Origin: Pseudogemmobacter bohemicus
Lineage (GTDB): Bacteria > Pseudomonadota > Alphaproteobacteria > Rhodobacterales > Rhodobacteraceae
Length of the DNA: 47,472 nt
Direction: 5' to 3'
Assembly (NCBI RefSeq): GCF_003290025.1
Contig: NZ_QNHG01000004.1
Location: 1 to 47,472 of the forward strand
In this document: piece by piece, positions 35,614 to 44,853 of the stretch
How the letters are laid out: every line of letters starts with the position of its first letter
How positions within the stretch are numbered: the first letter of the stretch is position 1
Translations under genes and position numbers: made by a program
Notes under the pieces: generated by a model
What the model saw: only the letters and a program-made list of their open reading frames with translations
Databases searched by the model: none
What the model was told of the DNA's origin: nothing

Positions 35614-36555
35614 ATGGGGCTGAAGGTTCTGGTGGTGGGGGCAGGCTCGATCGGGCGGCGCCATTATGACAATCTGCAGGCGCTTGGTGCGGAGGCGACA
35701 TTGCGCGGCTGGCGCGATTACGGCGCCGCAGGCTTTGCGGCAGAGATTGCCGGGTTTGACGCGGCGGTGATCGCGACCGCAACCGATGTGCGGCTGGAGC
35801 TGATCGCCCTGGCGGCAGCGGCGGAAAAGCCGCTTTACATCGAAAAGCCGCTGGCCTTTTCAAGACGCGAGCTGGAAGAGATCGAGGCGGTGATTGCGCC
35901 TGTCGCTCAGCGTTCGGTGCTTGGGTATATGATGCGCTACCACCCGGCCTTGCGCGCACTGGCGGCGCGCGATCTGTCGGGGGTGTTTCAGGCCTCGTTC
36001 TCGATTGGCCATGATGTGACGCAATGGCGGCAGAACTGGACGTTTTCCGGGAGTTATTCGGCGCGGGCAGCGGGGGGCGGCGTGCTGCTTGATCTCTGCC
36101 ATGAGCTCGACATGGCGCACTGCCTGTTTCCCGGCCTTGCCGTTCAGACGGTCGAGGCTCAGGGCCATGCCGCTTACCCGGGGGTCGATATGGCGAGCCG
36201 TATCACCCTTTCGGGGGGCGGTGTGGCAGCGGAGGTCGCGATGGATTACCTGACGCCGAAGCTGCATCGCCGCACGATTCTGCGCGGGCTGCGGGAGGTC
36301 TGCGATTTCGATTTCGCGGCGCAGCGCTACCTGGTGACCGATATGAATGGCGAGACGTCCCTGGATAAACCGCTGGACAGAAACGAGATGTTTCTGTCGT
36401 TGATGCGCGACTTTCTGGCGCTGGTCTCTGGCCGCGAGACCTCGGGCAACAAGCTGCTGCCGCGGCTTGATCTGGCTCTGCCCTCGGCAAGGCTGGTGGC
36501 CGATGCCTGGGAAGCGCGGCGGTTTATCGGCATGATTGAAAAGGAAATCCCATGA
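35614..36555 (+). CDS. Gfo/Idh/MocA-family oxidoreductase
   Basis: This 313-residue NAD(P)-dependent oxidoreductase has the N-terminal Rossmann site VLVVGAGSIGRRHYDNL and the EKP motif in PLYIEKPLAFSRREL, which contributes to catalysis. A C-terminal alpha/beta substrate domain follows. The ATG has a good GGAGGTG ribosome site. Operon position ahead of the CMP-sugar synthetase suggests it oxidises or reduces a sugar for a nonulosonic acid or its later decoration. Exact substrate unknown. It overlaps the next gene by ATGA. Confidence 0.88.
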   Translation: MGLKVLVVGAGSIGRRHYDNLQALGAEATLRGWRDYGAAGFAAEIAGFDAAVIATATDVRLELIALAAAAEKPLYIEKPLAFSRRELEEIEAVIAPVAQRSVLGYMMRYHPALRALAARDLSGVFQASFSIGHDVTQWRQNWTFSGSYSARAAGGGVLLDLCHELDMAHCLFPGLAVQTVEAQGHAAYPGVDMASRITLSGGGVAAEVAMDYLTPKLHRRTILRGLREVCDFDFAAQRYLVTDMNGETSLDKPLDRNEMFLSLMRDFLALVSGRETSGNKLLPRLDLALPSARLVADAWEARRFIGMIEKEIP

Positions 36556-37262
36556 TCCTGGGTCATATCGGGGCGCGTAAGGGCTCTAAAGGCGTGCCAC
36601 GCAAGAATTTCAGGCTGATCTGCGGCAAGCCTCTGATCGACTGGTCGCTGGATCAGCTGTTCGCGCACCGGCAGGTCGATGCGGTGGTGGTCTCGACCGA
36701 TGATGAAGAGATCTACGATCATGCGGTGGCGAAGGGCGCGCTGAAGATCGGGCTGCGCCCGGCGCATCTGGCGACCGATCAGGCGGGCAAATGGGGGGTC
36801 TGGCAGCACGCGCTTGAGGCCTCACAGGGGCTGCTGCCCCGCGCGGTGACGGGGTTTCTTGACCTCGACTGCACCTCGCCTTTACGGCTGCCCGAGGATA
36901 TCACCGGCGCGCTGGATCTTTTCGCGCAAGAGGCGCCCGATATGGTCATGTCCTGCTGCGAGGCGCGAAAGAACCCCTATTTCAACCTTGTCGAGCGCGA
37001 TGCGAGTGGCGCGCTGCATGTGTCGAAACCGCTGCCCGGTGGCGTCGTCGCCCGCCAGCAGGCGCCGGTGGTTTATGAACATGCGGCCAGCACCTATGTC
37101 GTCGCGCCCGCATACCTGCACCGCTCGAAAGGGCTTTGGGAAGGGCGCGTGATCCCCTTCCTCATGCCGCCCGAGCGCTGCGTCGATATCGACAGCCCGT
37201 TCGATTTCCGGCTGGTCGAGTTTTTGCTGAAAGAAGCTCAGGAAGGGGCGCATCATGGCTGA
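36552..37262 (+). CDS. CMP-nonulosonate synthetase (NeuA/LegF-like)
   Basis: This 236-residue acylneuraminate cytidylyltransferase activates a nine-carbon sugar acid with CTP. The nucleotide-binding loop GARKGSKGVPRKNF (ARxGSKxxxxKN-type) and GKPLIDWSLDQL are visible. The metal-site Asp cluster DLDCTSPLRLP and a late DIDSPFDFRLVEF are also typical. The start overlaps the Gfo gene by four bases and the end overlaps the SDR gene by eight. Whether the sugar is sialic or legionaminic acid cannot be told here. Confidence 0.9.
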   Translation: MILGHIGARKGSKGVPRKNFRLICGKPLIDWSLDQLFAHRQVDAVVVSTDDEEIYDHAVAKGALKIGLRPAHLATDQAGKWGVWQHALEASQGLLPRAVTGFLDLDCTSPLRLPEDITGALDLFAQEAPDMVMSCCEARKNPYFNLVERDASGALHVSKPLPGGVVARQQAPVVYEHAASTYVVAPAYLHRSKGLWEGRVIPFLMPPERCVDIDSPFDFRLVEFLLKEAQEGAHHG

Positions 37263-38046
37263 TCAGCTGAAAGGCCGCACGGTTTTCATCACGGGTTCTG
37301 GCGGGGTTCTGGGGTCGACCTATGTGCGGCGGATGCTGGCCGAAGGCGCCCGGGTCGTCAGTTCCGACCTGCCCGGCAACCGCGCCGAGGCACTGCAGGA
37401 GGCGCATCGGGGCAATGAGAATTTCCGCTTCTACGAGCTTGATGTCTCGGATGAGGATCAGGTCGTAACCATCTTCAAACGCATCGAAAAAGATGGGTGG
37501 GAGCCGAATGTCGTCCTCAACAATGCCGCCATCACCGGCGAGCTTTTGATGGGCGCCGGCAAAGGCTTTCCCGATTTCTGTGACCTGGAGGTCAGGGATT
37601 GGGAAAAGACCATGCGCACCAATCTGACCGCGCCTTTCATGGTGGCGCGGCAGATGGACCGCGATATCGTCGGCAAGCGCCCCTGCACCCTGGTCAATGT
37701 CGCGTCGATGTATGCGCTGAACGGGGCGCATCACAAGATTTATGAGGGGATGCCCTTCAAGAATTTCTCGGCCTATGGCGTGTCGAAAGCCGGGGTGCAT
37801 GGGCTGACGGTCTGGCTGGCCGGCTACTGGGCGGGGCGCGGCGCGACCGTCAACACCATTGCGCCGGGGGCGGTGTTCAACGGCCATTCCGAGGAATTCC
37901 AGAAACGCGTCGGCGAGCTGATCATGCTGGACCGCATGGCGAAACCCGATGAGATCGCCGATGCGATGCTGTTTCTGGCGAGCCCGCAGGCCGGCTATAT
38001 CACCGGCCAGCTGATCAATGTGGATGGCGGTTTCTCGGGCTGGTAA
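37255..38046 (+). CDS. Short-chain dehydrogenase, PtmA-like
   Basis: This 263-residue SDR has the cofactor loop TGSGGVLGSTY, NNAA in LNNAAITGE, a catalytic Ser in NVASMYALNG, and YGVSK. The C terminus GQLINVDGGFSGW is classical. It resembles the PtmA-type dehydrogenase that sits beside the CMP-sugar synthetase in flagellin-sugar loci of campylobacters, based on context and general similarity. It probably modifies a nonulosonate precursor. Its stop lies seven bases from the convergent NeuC-type gene. Confidence 0.85.
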   Translation: MADQLKGRTVFITGSGGVLGSTYVRRMLAEGARVVSSDLPGNRAEALQEAHRGNENFRFYELDVSDEDQVVTIFKRIEKDGWEPNVVLNNAAITGELLMGAGKGFPDFCDLEVRDWEKTMRTNLTAPFMVARQMDRDIVGKRPCTLVNVASMYALNGAHHKIYEGMPFKNFSAYGVSKAGVHGLTVWLAGYWAGRGATVNTIAPGAVFNGHSEEFQKRVGELIMLDRMAKPDEIADAMLFLASPQAGYITGQLINVDGGFSGW

Positions 38047-38053
38047 CCGCCCC

Positions 38054-39193
38054 TCAGTCGCGAAACGCCTTTTGCAAGGGCCGGTCCCAGAAGGCGGGAT
38101 CGGCCAGCACTTCGACGAAACGATCCGCCGCAGCCCCCTCGCCGAAGCCGGCATCGCGGGGCGCTTTCTGGCCCCAGGCATTGGTGAGAAAGCCCAGGAT
38201 CGCCCCGCGGTCAAAAGCCGACACGGCGGTGACAGAAGCCGCGTCCGAGCGGTTGGTCTGCCGTGTGCCGACATCCAGCGAGGGCACGCCGAGGAATGGC
38301 GCCTCGCGCACGCCCGCCGAGGAATTGCCGACGATACAGGCGGCATTGCGCATCAGCTCGGAAAAATGCGCGAAGCGCATCGAAGGCAGCACCCGGAACC
38401 GCGCTTTCGGCAAAGCGTCGAGCACCCGGAAAATCGCCTCTGATCCCGGATCGTTATTCGGTGCGATCACCACGAAATTGCGCTGGCTGTCCGCGAGCGC
38501 CGCGAACAAAGCCTCGGCCTGAGGGCCCATCGTCGCCTGTTCCGAGGTCACCGGATGGAAGGTCGCGATGCCGTAATCCGTAAACGGGATCGCATAGCGC
38601 GCCCGCACCTCATCAAGGCTGACGCCCGAAGGGCGCGCGTGGAAATCGAGTTCCGGCGAGCCGATCACATGGATCACGTCCTCGGGTTCCCCCAGTGCCA
38701 TCACCCGCCGTTTCGCGGTCTCGGACGAGACAAAATGATGGGTGCAGAGCTTGGTATTGCAGTGGCGGAACACCTCGTCGATGGTGCCCGAGACCTCGCC
38801 CCCCTCGATATGGGCCGAGCGGATGTAATTCGTGGCCGAGACCAGCGCGCCCGCCATCGCCTCGATCCGGTCGCCATGGATGACGATCAGGTCGGGGCGG
38901 CTTTCGGTGATGAAATCCGAAAAGCCGGTTACGGTTTTCGCCAGCACGATATCCTGCGGATCGCCGGGACGCTGGTTGAGGAATTCATGCGTCGCGATGC
39001 CGGGCTGGCGCCGCACCTCATGCGCGGTCAGCCCGTAGCGGGTCATCATATGCATGCCGGTCACGAAGAACGTGACCTCATGGCCGGCATCGCGCGCCGC
39101 CGCCGCCAGCGGCTCCAGCTTGCCGAAATCGGCGCGGGTGCCGGTGAGGAAAAGGATCCTGCGCGCCCCGGACGTCACGCCAGATCGCTCCAT
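38054..39193 (-). CDS. Hydrolysing NDP-sugar 2-epimerase (NeuC/LegG-like)
   Basis: This 379-residue GT-B fold enzyme converts UDP-GlcNAc or a related NDP-sugar to the ManNAc-type hexose that feeds the synthase. Conserved patches include FLTGTRADFGKLEPL, IVIHGDRIEAMAGAL, EGGEVSGTIDEVFRH, VIGSPELD, and a C-terminal VGNSSAGVREAPFLGVPSLDVGTRQ. It starts 19 bases inside the end of the synthase gene. Downstream in the same leftward operon, it is the step immediately before NeuB. Legionaminate versus sialate type is open. Confidence 0.92.
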   Translation of the reverse strand: MERSGVTSGARRILFLTGTRADFGKLEPLAAAARDAGHEVTFFVTGMHMMTRYGLTAHEVRRQPGIATHEFLNQRPGDPQDIVLAKTVTGFSDFITESRPDLIVIHGDRIEAMAGALVSATNYIRSAHIEGGEVSGTIDEVFRHCNTKLCTHHFVSSETAKRRVMALGEPEDVIHVIGSPELDFHARPSGVSLDEVRARYAIPFTDYGIATFHPVTSEQATMGPQAEALFAALADSQRNFVVIAPNNDPGSEAIFRVLDALPKARFRVLPSMRFAHFSELMRNAACIVGNSSAGVREAPFLGVPSLDVGTRQTNRSDAASVTAVSAFDRGAILGFLTNAWGQKAPRDAGFGEGAAADRFVEVLADPAFWDRPLQKAFRD

Positions 39194-40227
39194 TTCAGCT
39201 GGGTGTTGCGGGTCACAGCACGGGTCAGGCGCTTGCCGATCAGCTTGTCGAAATCATAGGCCGGGATCTCACCGGAACCCGGACGCCGCGCCCAGATGTC
39301 GGTCTCATGGATCACATGGCCCAGGGGCAGATCGCGATCCGCCACCACCGAGCCGCGCGCGAAACGGTAGACATCCTCTTCCGGCGCCGAGCGTTGTTTC
39401 GGGTTGTTCGCGGCGATCCAGATCTCTTTCGAGCGGTCGATCAGGAACCTCAGCTCCGCAGGGTCCATCGAATTGATGATGTCCGGCCCTTTGCGGTAGC
39501 GACTGTCGGTATAATGGCGCTCAAGGATCGTGGCGCCAAGGGCCACCGAAGCCAGCGCCATTTCCGGCCCGATGGAGTGATCCGAGAAGCCGACAACCGC
39601 ATTCGGAAAGGCGTCTTTCAGTTCGGTCACGCCGCGCAAGCTGACGATTTCCGCCGGGCTCGGATAGAGATTGGTGCATTCCAGCAGCGCATAGGGCACG
39701 CCCGAGGCATCCAGAATATCGACGCTGGCGCGGATCGTCTCGATGGTCTGCATGCCGGTCGACATGATCACCGGCCTGCCCTTCTTCGCGATATGGCGAA
39801 TGAGCGGCAGGTTGTCGGCCTCGCCCGAGCCGATCTTATAGGCCGGCACGTCCAGCGTTTCGAGGAAATCCGCCGCCGCGCGCGAAAACGGCGTCGAGAT
39901 CCAGATCATCCCGAGGCTTTCGGTATAGCGCTTCAGCTCGGCCTCGGCATCTTGCGACAGGGCGCAGCGCGCCATCACATCCCAGATCGAGACATCGGCA
40001 TTCGGAGGGAATATCTGCTTCGCCTCCTCGGTCATCTCGTCTTCGATGATATGGGTCTGATGCTTGACCATCTCGCAGCCGGCCCCGGCGGCAAGGCGCA
40101 CCATCTCTTTCGCGACATCCAGATCACCGCCATGATTGATGCCGATTTCGGCAATGACCAGCGGCGGATGGGCCGGGCCGATCTCGCGGCCGGCAATGGT
40201 GATGGAACGGGTGGTCGGGCGGGTCAT
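39175..40227 (-). CDS. Nonulosonic acid synthase (NeuB/LegI-like)
   Basis: This 350-residue enzyme condenses a six-carbon amino sugar with phosphoenolpyruvate. The TIM-barrel part carries VIAEIGINHGGDLDVAKEMV, VKHQTHI, YKIGSGEADNLPLI, MSTGMQT and FSDHSIGPEMALASVALGATILERHYT in order. The C-terminal SAF (antifreeze-like) domain spans about residues 285-350. The start ATG before TRPTTRS gives the normal length; the longer upstream frame is spurious. It heads the leftward two-gene operon. Confidence 0.93.
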   Translation of the reverse strand: MTRPTTRSITIAGREIGPAHPPLVIAEIGINHGGDLDVAKEMVRLAAGAGCEMVKHQTHIIEDEMTEEAKQIFPPNADVSIWDVMARCALSQDAEAELKRYTESLGMIWISTPFSRAAADFLETLDVPAYKIGSGEADNLPLIRHIAKKGRPVIMSTGMQTIETIRASVDILDASGVPYALLECTNLYPSPAEIVSLRGVTELKDAFPNAVVGFSDHSIGPEMALASVALGATILERHYTDSRYRKGPDIINSMDPAELRFLIDRSKEIWIAANNPKQRSAPEEDVYRFARGSVVADRDLPLGHVIHETDIWARRPGSGEIPAYDFDKLIGKRLTRAVTRNTQLKWSDLA

Positions 40228-40300
40228 GGGGCTGGCCTGCTTTCTGTCCTGGGCGTAACGGATCAAACTTTGCCCGTGCTGCACCCCTGCTTTGCGCTTG

Positions 40301-40882
40301 TCAAGGAAGCGTACCCGAGCCCGGCGGCGGGCGGCGGGCTTCGGTGAAAGGATAGCGGGCCAGTTCGCTGTAGCGGGGGCCGCCTTCGGTGAGCTCGCTG
40401 TGCCACAGCACCATCTCATCGACCCGCCAGGGCCCGGCGGCAAAGCCCGCCCCGGCGGCGATGCCGCGTTCAAGCCGCATCAGAGTGGCCGGATCGGGGC
40501 GCGCGAACCGGCCCAGCGTCACATGCGGCACAAAGCGGCGATGCGGCAGGTCAAGCCCGGCGCGCCGCCCCGCCGCCTCGACCGCGGCCTGCAGCGCGAC
40601 AAGCCCGTCCGATTGCGCCACCCCGGCCCAGGCGCTGTGCGGCCTGTTGCCACCGAAAAGCCCCAGCCCGGCAAGCGTGAGGTCAAAGCCCGGCAGATGC
40701 AGCGAAGACAGCGCATCATGCAGCGCCCCGGCCGCGTCATCACGCAGCTTTTCGCAAAAAACCAGCGTGATATGCAGATCCTCGGCCGGAACCCGGCGCT
40801 GCAAGGGCAAAAGGAATTGCTGCATGACCAGCGCCTCGCGCAGAGGTCCCGGCAGATCCAGTCCGATAAATACGCGCATCAT
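40301..40882 (-). CDS. thpR: RNA 2',3'-cyclic phosphodiesterase (ThpR family)
   Basis: This 193-residue 2H-phosphoesterase has the two catalytic HxTx motifs, HITL at 37-40 and HVTL at 120-123. The first 15 residues (MRVFIGLDLPGPLREAL) are typical. It hydrolyses 2',3'-cyclic phosphate RNA ends; the older name is 2'-5' RNA ligase. It stands alone, with its start 216 bases from the Nudix gene in the opposite direction. Confidence 0.92.
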   Translation of the reverse strand: MMRVFIGLDLPGPLREALVMQQFLLPLQRRVPAEDLHITLVFCEKLRDDAAGALHDALSSLHLPGFDLTLAGLGLFGGNRPHSAWAGVAQSDGLVALQAAVEAAGRRAGLDLPHRRFVPHVTLGRFARPDPATLMRLERGIAAGAGFAAGPWRVDEMVLWHSELTEGGPRYSELARYPFTEARRPPPGSGTLP

Positions 40883-41098
40883 CCGTTTTCACCCCCGCCC
40901 TGACGGGGTCATTGCCACATCTGCCATCATAATATTGTGTATATTAGTCTCATAAACAGAAAATCTTGCGGAAAAGCCATATAATCATATGCCGACAGGC
41001 TCGTATCATGCACATTAATTCATATGTATAACAGACGCCCGGGCTGGCAGTTTTTTTCTGCATGCGCCAAGGGATGCGTTGCGTAGCTGGTAAGTGTT

Positions 41099-41590
41099 AT
41101 GAACAGGCAGGTCAGGTCACTCTATCGGGATTCCGGTTTGGAAAGCAGGTTGCAGCTTGCCGCTTTGTGCTGGAATGAGGGCAAAGACGGGACAAAGATC
41201 CTGCTTATCACCAGCCGCGATACCGGCCGCTGGGTGTTGCCCAAGGGCTGGCCGATGGCGGATCGCAGCCATGCCGATGCCGCGCTGACCGAGGCCTGGG
41301 AAGAGGCAGGGGTCACCGGCACCGTCGACGGGCCGCCGCTGGGACGCTACAGCTATGACAAGGTGCTCAGCCGCGAGGCCGATCTGTCGCTGCGCTGCGA
41401 TGTCGAGGTCTATCCGCTGCGGGTAGCCAAACTTGCGCGCAAATATCCCGAGCATCGCCAGCGGCAGCGCAAATGGTTCAGCCCGGAAAAAGCCGCCCGC
41501 AAGGTGGATGAGCCGGAACTGCAGCAGCTGATCCTCGCCTTCGCGGCCAGGGAGACGGGCGGGGCCTCCGGCACCGACGGTCAGTCCTGA
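41099..41590 (+). CDS. Nudix hydrolase
   Basis: This 163-residue hydrolase has a Nudix box at 50-72: Gly50, then EAWEEAGV with the metal-binding Glu residues. The position normally held by the first Glu is Arg or Ala here, and the Arg of REUxEE is Thr, so the box is degenerate but the EExxG core is kept. The N-terminal part resembles diphosphoinositol-polyphosphate or dinucleoside-polyphosphate phosphohydrolases. The preceding spacer is AT-rich and presumably holds its promoter. Confidence 0.87.
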   Translation: MNRQVRSLYRDSGLESRLQLAALCWNEGKDGTKILLITSRDTGRWVLPKGWPMADRSHADAALTEAWEEAGVTGTVDGPPLGRYSYDKVLSREADLSLRCDVEVYPLRVAKLARKYPEHRQRQRKWFSPEKAARKVDEPELQQLILAFAARETGGASGTDGQS

Positions 41591-41734
41591 GGGACCCGGG
41601 CCGAGGCACCGAAGATGCGACCGGCAGGGTTGTATTGACGCCTTGACCCTGGCCCGGGAAGCACTAGCTTCTTCATATCACGGTCGCGCAATGCTGCGGA
41701 TATACGCCGCCGGGCCGGCAGAAGGGTGAGCAGA

Positions 41735-42226
41735 ATGATCCGCTACGCGCTGCAATGCGAGACAGGGCACAGGTTTGAAAGCTGGTTCGCGGATGGTCAG
41801 ACCTTCGACGGGCTGGCCTCGTCCGGCCATCTCTCCTGCCCGGTCTGCGGCAATGCGCATGTCAGCAAGGCGCTGATGGCCCCCTCGCTGAGCCCTGGCC
41901 GCAAGGCGGGCGGCCACGGGGCTGAGCCAGCCGGGGCGGGATCAGCGCCTGCATCTGCCGGACTGCCTGCCGGCGAAACACCCTCCCCGCCCGCGCCGGG
42001 CCGCGAAGAAATGGAAAAGGCGCTTGCCGCTTTACGCCGCGAGGTTGAAAAGAATTCGGAATATGTCGGCATGAATTTCGCAGTCGAGGCGCGCCGCATC
42101 CATGAGGGCGACGCGCCCGAACGCTCGATCTATGGCGAGGCAAAGCCCGAAGAGGCCCGTCAGTTGCTGGAAGATGGCGTGCGCGTCGCCCCGCTCCCCT
42201 TCCTGCCCCGGCGCAAGACGAACTGA
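41735..42226 (+). CDS. DUF1178 family protein
   Basis: This 163-residue protein starts MIRYALQCETGHRFESWF with paired Cys (CETGH and CPVCGN) that suggest a zinc ribbon. A Pro/Ala/Gly-rich linker (about 55-90) follows, then a helical tail ending in PLPFLPRRKTN. DUF1178 is widespread in alphaproteobacteria and of unknown function. An ATG with an AAGGGTGAGC ribosome site is chosen over a GTG three codons upstream. Confidence 0.85.
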   Translation: MIRYALQCETGHRFESWFADGQTFDGLASSGHLSCPVCGNAHVSKALMAPSLSPGRKAGGHGAEPAGAGSAPASAGLPAGETPSPPAPGREEMEKALAALRREVEKNSEYVGMNFAVEARRIHEGDAPERSIYGEAKPEEARQLLEDGVRVAPLPFLPRRKTN

Positions 42227-43959
42227 GCATCCTGGCTGCGCCGGAAACGGCAATCCTCCCCATGGTTGCGGGGATGCGCAAGCAAGGCTTTCCCATGCGC
42301 CGTGAACATGGGACACTCGATTGCGAAAGAGCCGTTTTTCGGCGCCTCAGAGGACGCCCCTGCTCCGTCAGGCCTGGAGCGGAGTGGCGGTGCCGAAGCT
42401 TTGCCGCCAGCACGGCGAGGCTCGCAAAATGGCGCTCCCGGTGTGGCGGTATGGATGAGCCGGATGAAGATGCCTGTGGCTCACGGGCGTGTTGTACTCA
42501 ATGGTCCCGCATTGCGCCCGATCGGGCAACAATGGCTGGTAAACGGCGGGTATTTCCGGGATTTTCCGGCATAAGCCAGGATCCGCCGGTTGAGAAATGC
42601 GTCGCGGGACCGCCAAAGCGCCGCAGAAACTGAACTTGCAGGTCCGGCCCGAGGCATTCGACACAGGGCGCGCCCTGTGTGGAGGCTTTTGGCATCGGAC
42701 CGGCGAATAAGGACATGGAAACCTCCGGCGTAGGCAGGCGCATTCGTCCCGGATCAGATCGTCAAATGTGAGAGATCGACCATCTGGGGCGCTGCGGAAC
42801 TCAATTCGGCGCCGTTTCGCGATTCACTATAAGAGCTGCCGGGTGCGAGCCGGTGGCCATCTTCGCCTCACCACCGTCAGAGTTTTCAACCCCGGCCGGG
42901 CACCCGGCGCTCCGGCATGATGCAGTGATCTGGTCTCTTGCCCGGATCATGGAGTGGTATGCCGCCACGCGCAATTGTGCCTGCTATGACATCCTCCAGG
43001 ACATGCGGGTCAGTCCTGATGACCACCTCGCCTGTTTTCAGGACTGGGGGCATCCCACCGATTAAAACGCGCACCGCGTGATAGCGACCCCCTGGACCCG
43101 GTGGATACAGGATGGCACCCCTCGCACCATCAGCACAGACAAGATGCTGACGCGCGGGGCCGGGGTGACCTGGTGGACCAGGCGCGGCGGGCCCGGCCCT
43201 CGCTGAACCCGAATGGGGTGCCGGCAGGGCACAGGCTCTGATCCGGATTGGCGAGAGGCGCATCCCCGGACCAGATCGCCGCTGTGATCGGGGATTATAT
43301 CGAGGCCGTGCTGATGGAGCCGGGGGGGGTGCGCACCGAAAGCACATGATCTGACCGCTGCCAGCACCGGCTGGCGTCAGGGTCTGGCGCGCAGTTGCAG
43401 ACCTCTGACAGATCCTGACAGATGCATTTTCATCCGGATGCCAGGCCATCACAGTCCGGAAATTGGCGCGCGGCGACACTCACGGTTCCGGATCCGGAGA
43501 CAGAACCCAACCGGCGCCCCCATCGAGCGGAAGCGGGCGGAACGGGCCATGGCCGATGCATGATTGCCCCGCCAGGGCTTTCTGAACACGAAAGCTGCCG
43601 TGATTTGCGGACCTGCCCGCACGGATATGCTTCGGTCCGGGGGGGCAGCCCGGCCCGGGCAGAAGCCCCGCCTCTGTAGCGGATCCCGGCAGAGGCCGGG
43701 TGGCGCCACCCGAATGTCCTCCGGGAGCACAGCAGGAGCCGGCGGCGCTGCGCTTCAGCAGCTGGGCGGTATCAGGGGCAATCCTCCCATGGCACCCATA
43801 CACCAGCGCTGGCGCTGGCAATGGGCAGCGCCTGATCGCCGCCCACCGCGCAGGGCGCGGAACGCGCCGGTATCCGTACTCCCTGCGTTCCGGTCTCGGC
43901 TATGAAGGCGGTGATCGCAGGAAGCCTCTCGCTGGCGCAGTCAGCAAATCCGGCGCGGG
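42227..43959. other. Unexplained 1.7-kb gene-free region
   Basis: No recognisable gene, RNA or repeat array is visible. Frames up to ~120 codons occur on both strands but translate to low-complexity Arg/Pro/Gly/Cys sequence. One leftward piece (within 42886-43479) ends HAVRVLIGGMPPVLKTGEVVIRTDPHVLEDV, which looks protein-like, but no family is recognised. It is likely a graveyard of a decayed insertion. Confidence 0.45.
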
Positions 43960-44457
43960 TCAGTAAATGTAGCGGATCTGTTCGGTCCAGAACCGTTCCA
44001 TCCGGCGCAGCGAGGTGTTGATCTCATCCATACCGCTCACGTCGATCACGCCGCGCTTCTCCAGCCCTTCGGCATGGCGGCGGAACAGATCCGAGACCTG
44101 GTTGCGCAGCGTGCGGCCCTTTTCGGTCAGCCGCACGCGGACGGATCTGCGGTCAATCTCGGAGCGCTGATGGTGCATATAGCCCAGATCGACCAGCTTC
44201 TTGAGATTGTAGCTGACATTCGAGCCCTGATAATAGCCGCGGCTTTTCAGCTCGCCCGCGGTCACCTCATTTTCGCCGATATTGAAGAGCAGCAAGGCCT
44301 GGACGGGATTCACCTCCAGCACGCGAAGACGCTCGAACTCATCCTTGATGACATCCAGCAGCAATCTGTGCAGGCGTTCTACCAGGCCCAGATTGTCGAG
44401 ATAGCAGGAGAGGAACGCTTTCTGCGATCCATCGAGAACGGATTGATGGAGGGACAT
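43960..44457 (-). CDS. MarR-family winged-helix regulator
   Basis: This 165-residue regulator has a MarR-like fold. Dimer helices flank a winged helix (ENEVTAGELKSRGYYQGSNVSYNLKKLVDLGYMHHQRSEIDRRSVRVRLTEKG, in part). The form with GYYQGSNVSYNL is common in Rhizobiales/Rhodobacterales and includes LdtR-type regulators linked to cell-wall L,D-transpeptidases. No enzyme target lies beside it. It ends at the edge of the gene-free region and starts ahead of sdhE with an AT-rich spacer of 87 bases. Confidence 0.9.
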   Translation of the reverse strand: MSLHQSVLDGSQKAFLSCYLDNLGLVERLHRLLLDVIKDEFERLRVLEVNPVQALLLFNIGENEVTAGELKSRGYYQGSNVSYNLKKLVDLGYMHHQRSEIDRRSVRVRLTEKGRTLRNQVSDLFRRHAEGLEKRGVIDVSGMDEINTSLRRMERFWTEQIRYIY

Positions 44458-44544
44458 TTATACTTTTCTCCGTACTGAACAGACGGATACAGAATCAGCA
44501 CAAAGCACAAACAATCCGTAAACTCGCGGAGATTTTTCCGAGAT

Positions 44545-44850
44545 TTATCGCAAATCCTGACGCGCCAGCCGCGCAGCGGAAAAGGCGGCGATCCGGGGCA
44601 GCAGGGGCGCGGTCCAGCCGGGTGCGGGCACGGTGCCCAGAACCCAGGTCAGCAGGTCCTGATCATTTTCCGACAAAAGGCGGTCGTAAAGATCAAGCTC
44701 CGCCCCGGTCAGATCCGCCAGCCCGCTATCGGCAAAGGGGCCGAAAACCAGATCCATCTCCTTGATGCCACGCCGCCAGCTGCGCATCCGCATCCGCTTC
44801 AGCCGCGCCTCATGGCTTTCGCCCGGCACCGCCCCCTCTTTCGCCACCAT
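44545..44850 (-). CDS. sdhE: FAD assembly factor SdhE
   Basis: This 101-residue SdhE/Sdh5-type factor promotes covalent flavinylation of succinate dehydrogenase SdhA. The invariant RGxxE motif is visible as RRGIKEMD at 26-33, within a short helical bundle. It is directly downstream of the XRE regulator (its ATG three bases after that stop). The sdhABCD genes are not in this window. Confidence 0.93.
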   Translation of the reverse strand: MVAKEGAVPGESHEARLKRMRMRSWRRGIKEMDLVFGPFADSGLADLTGAELDLYDRLLSENDQDLLTWVLGTVPAPGWTAPLLPRIAAFSAARLARQDLR

Positions 44851-44853
44851 CGC

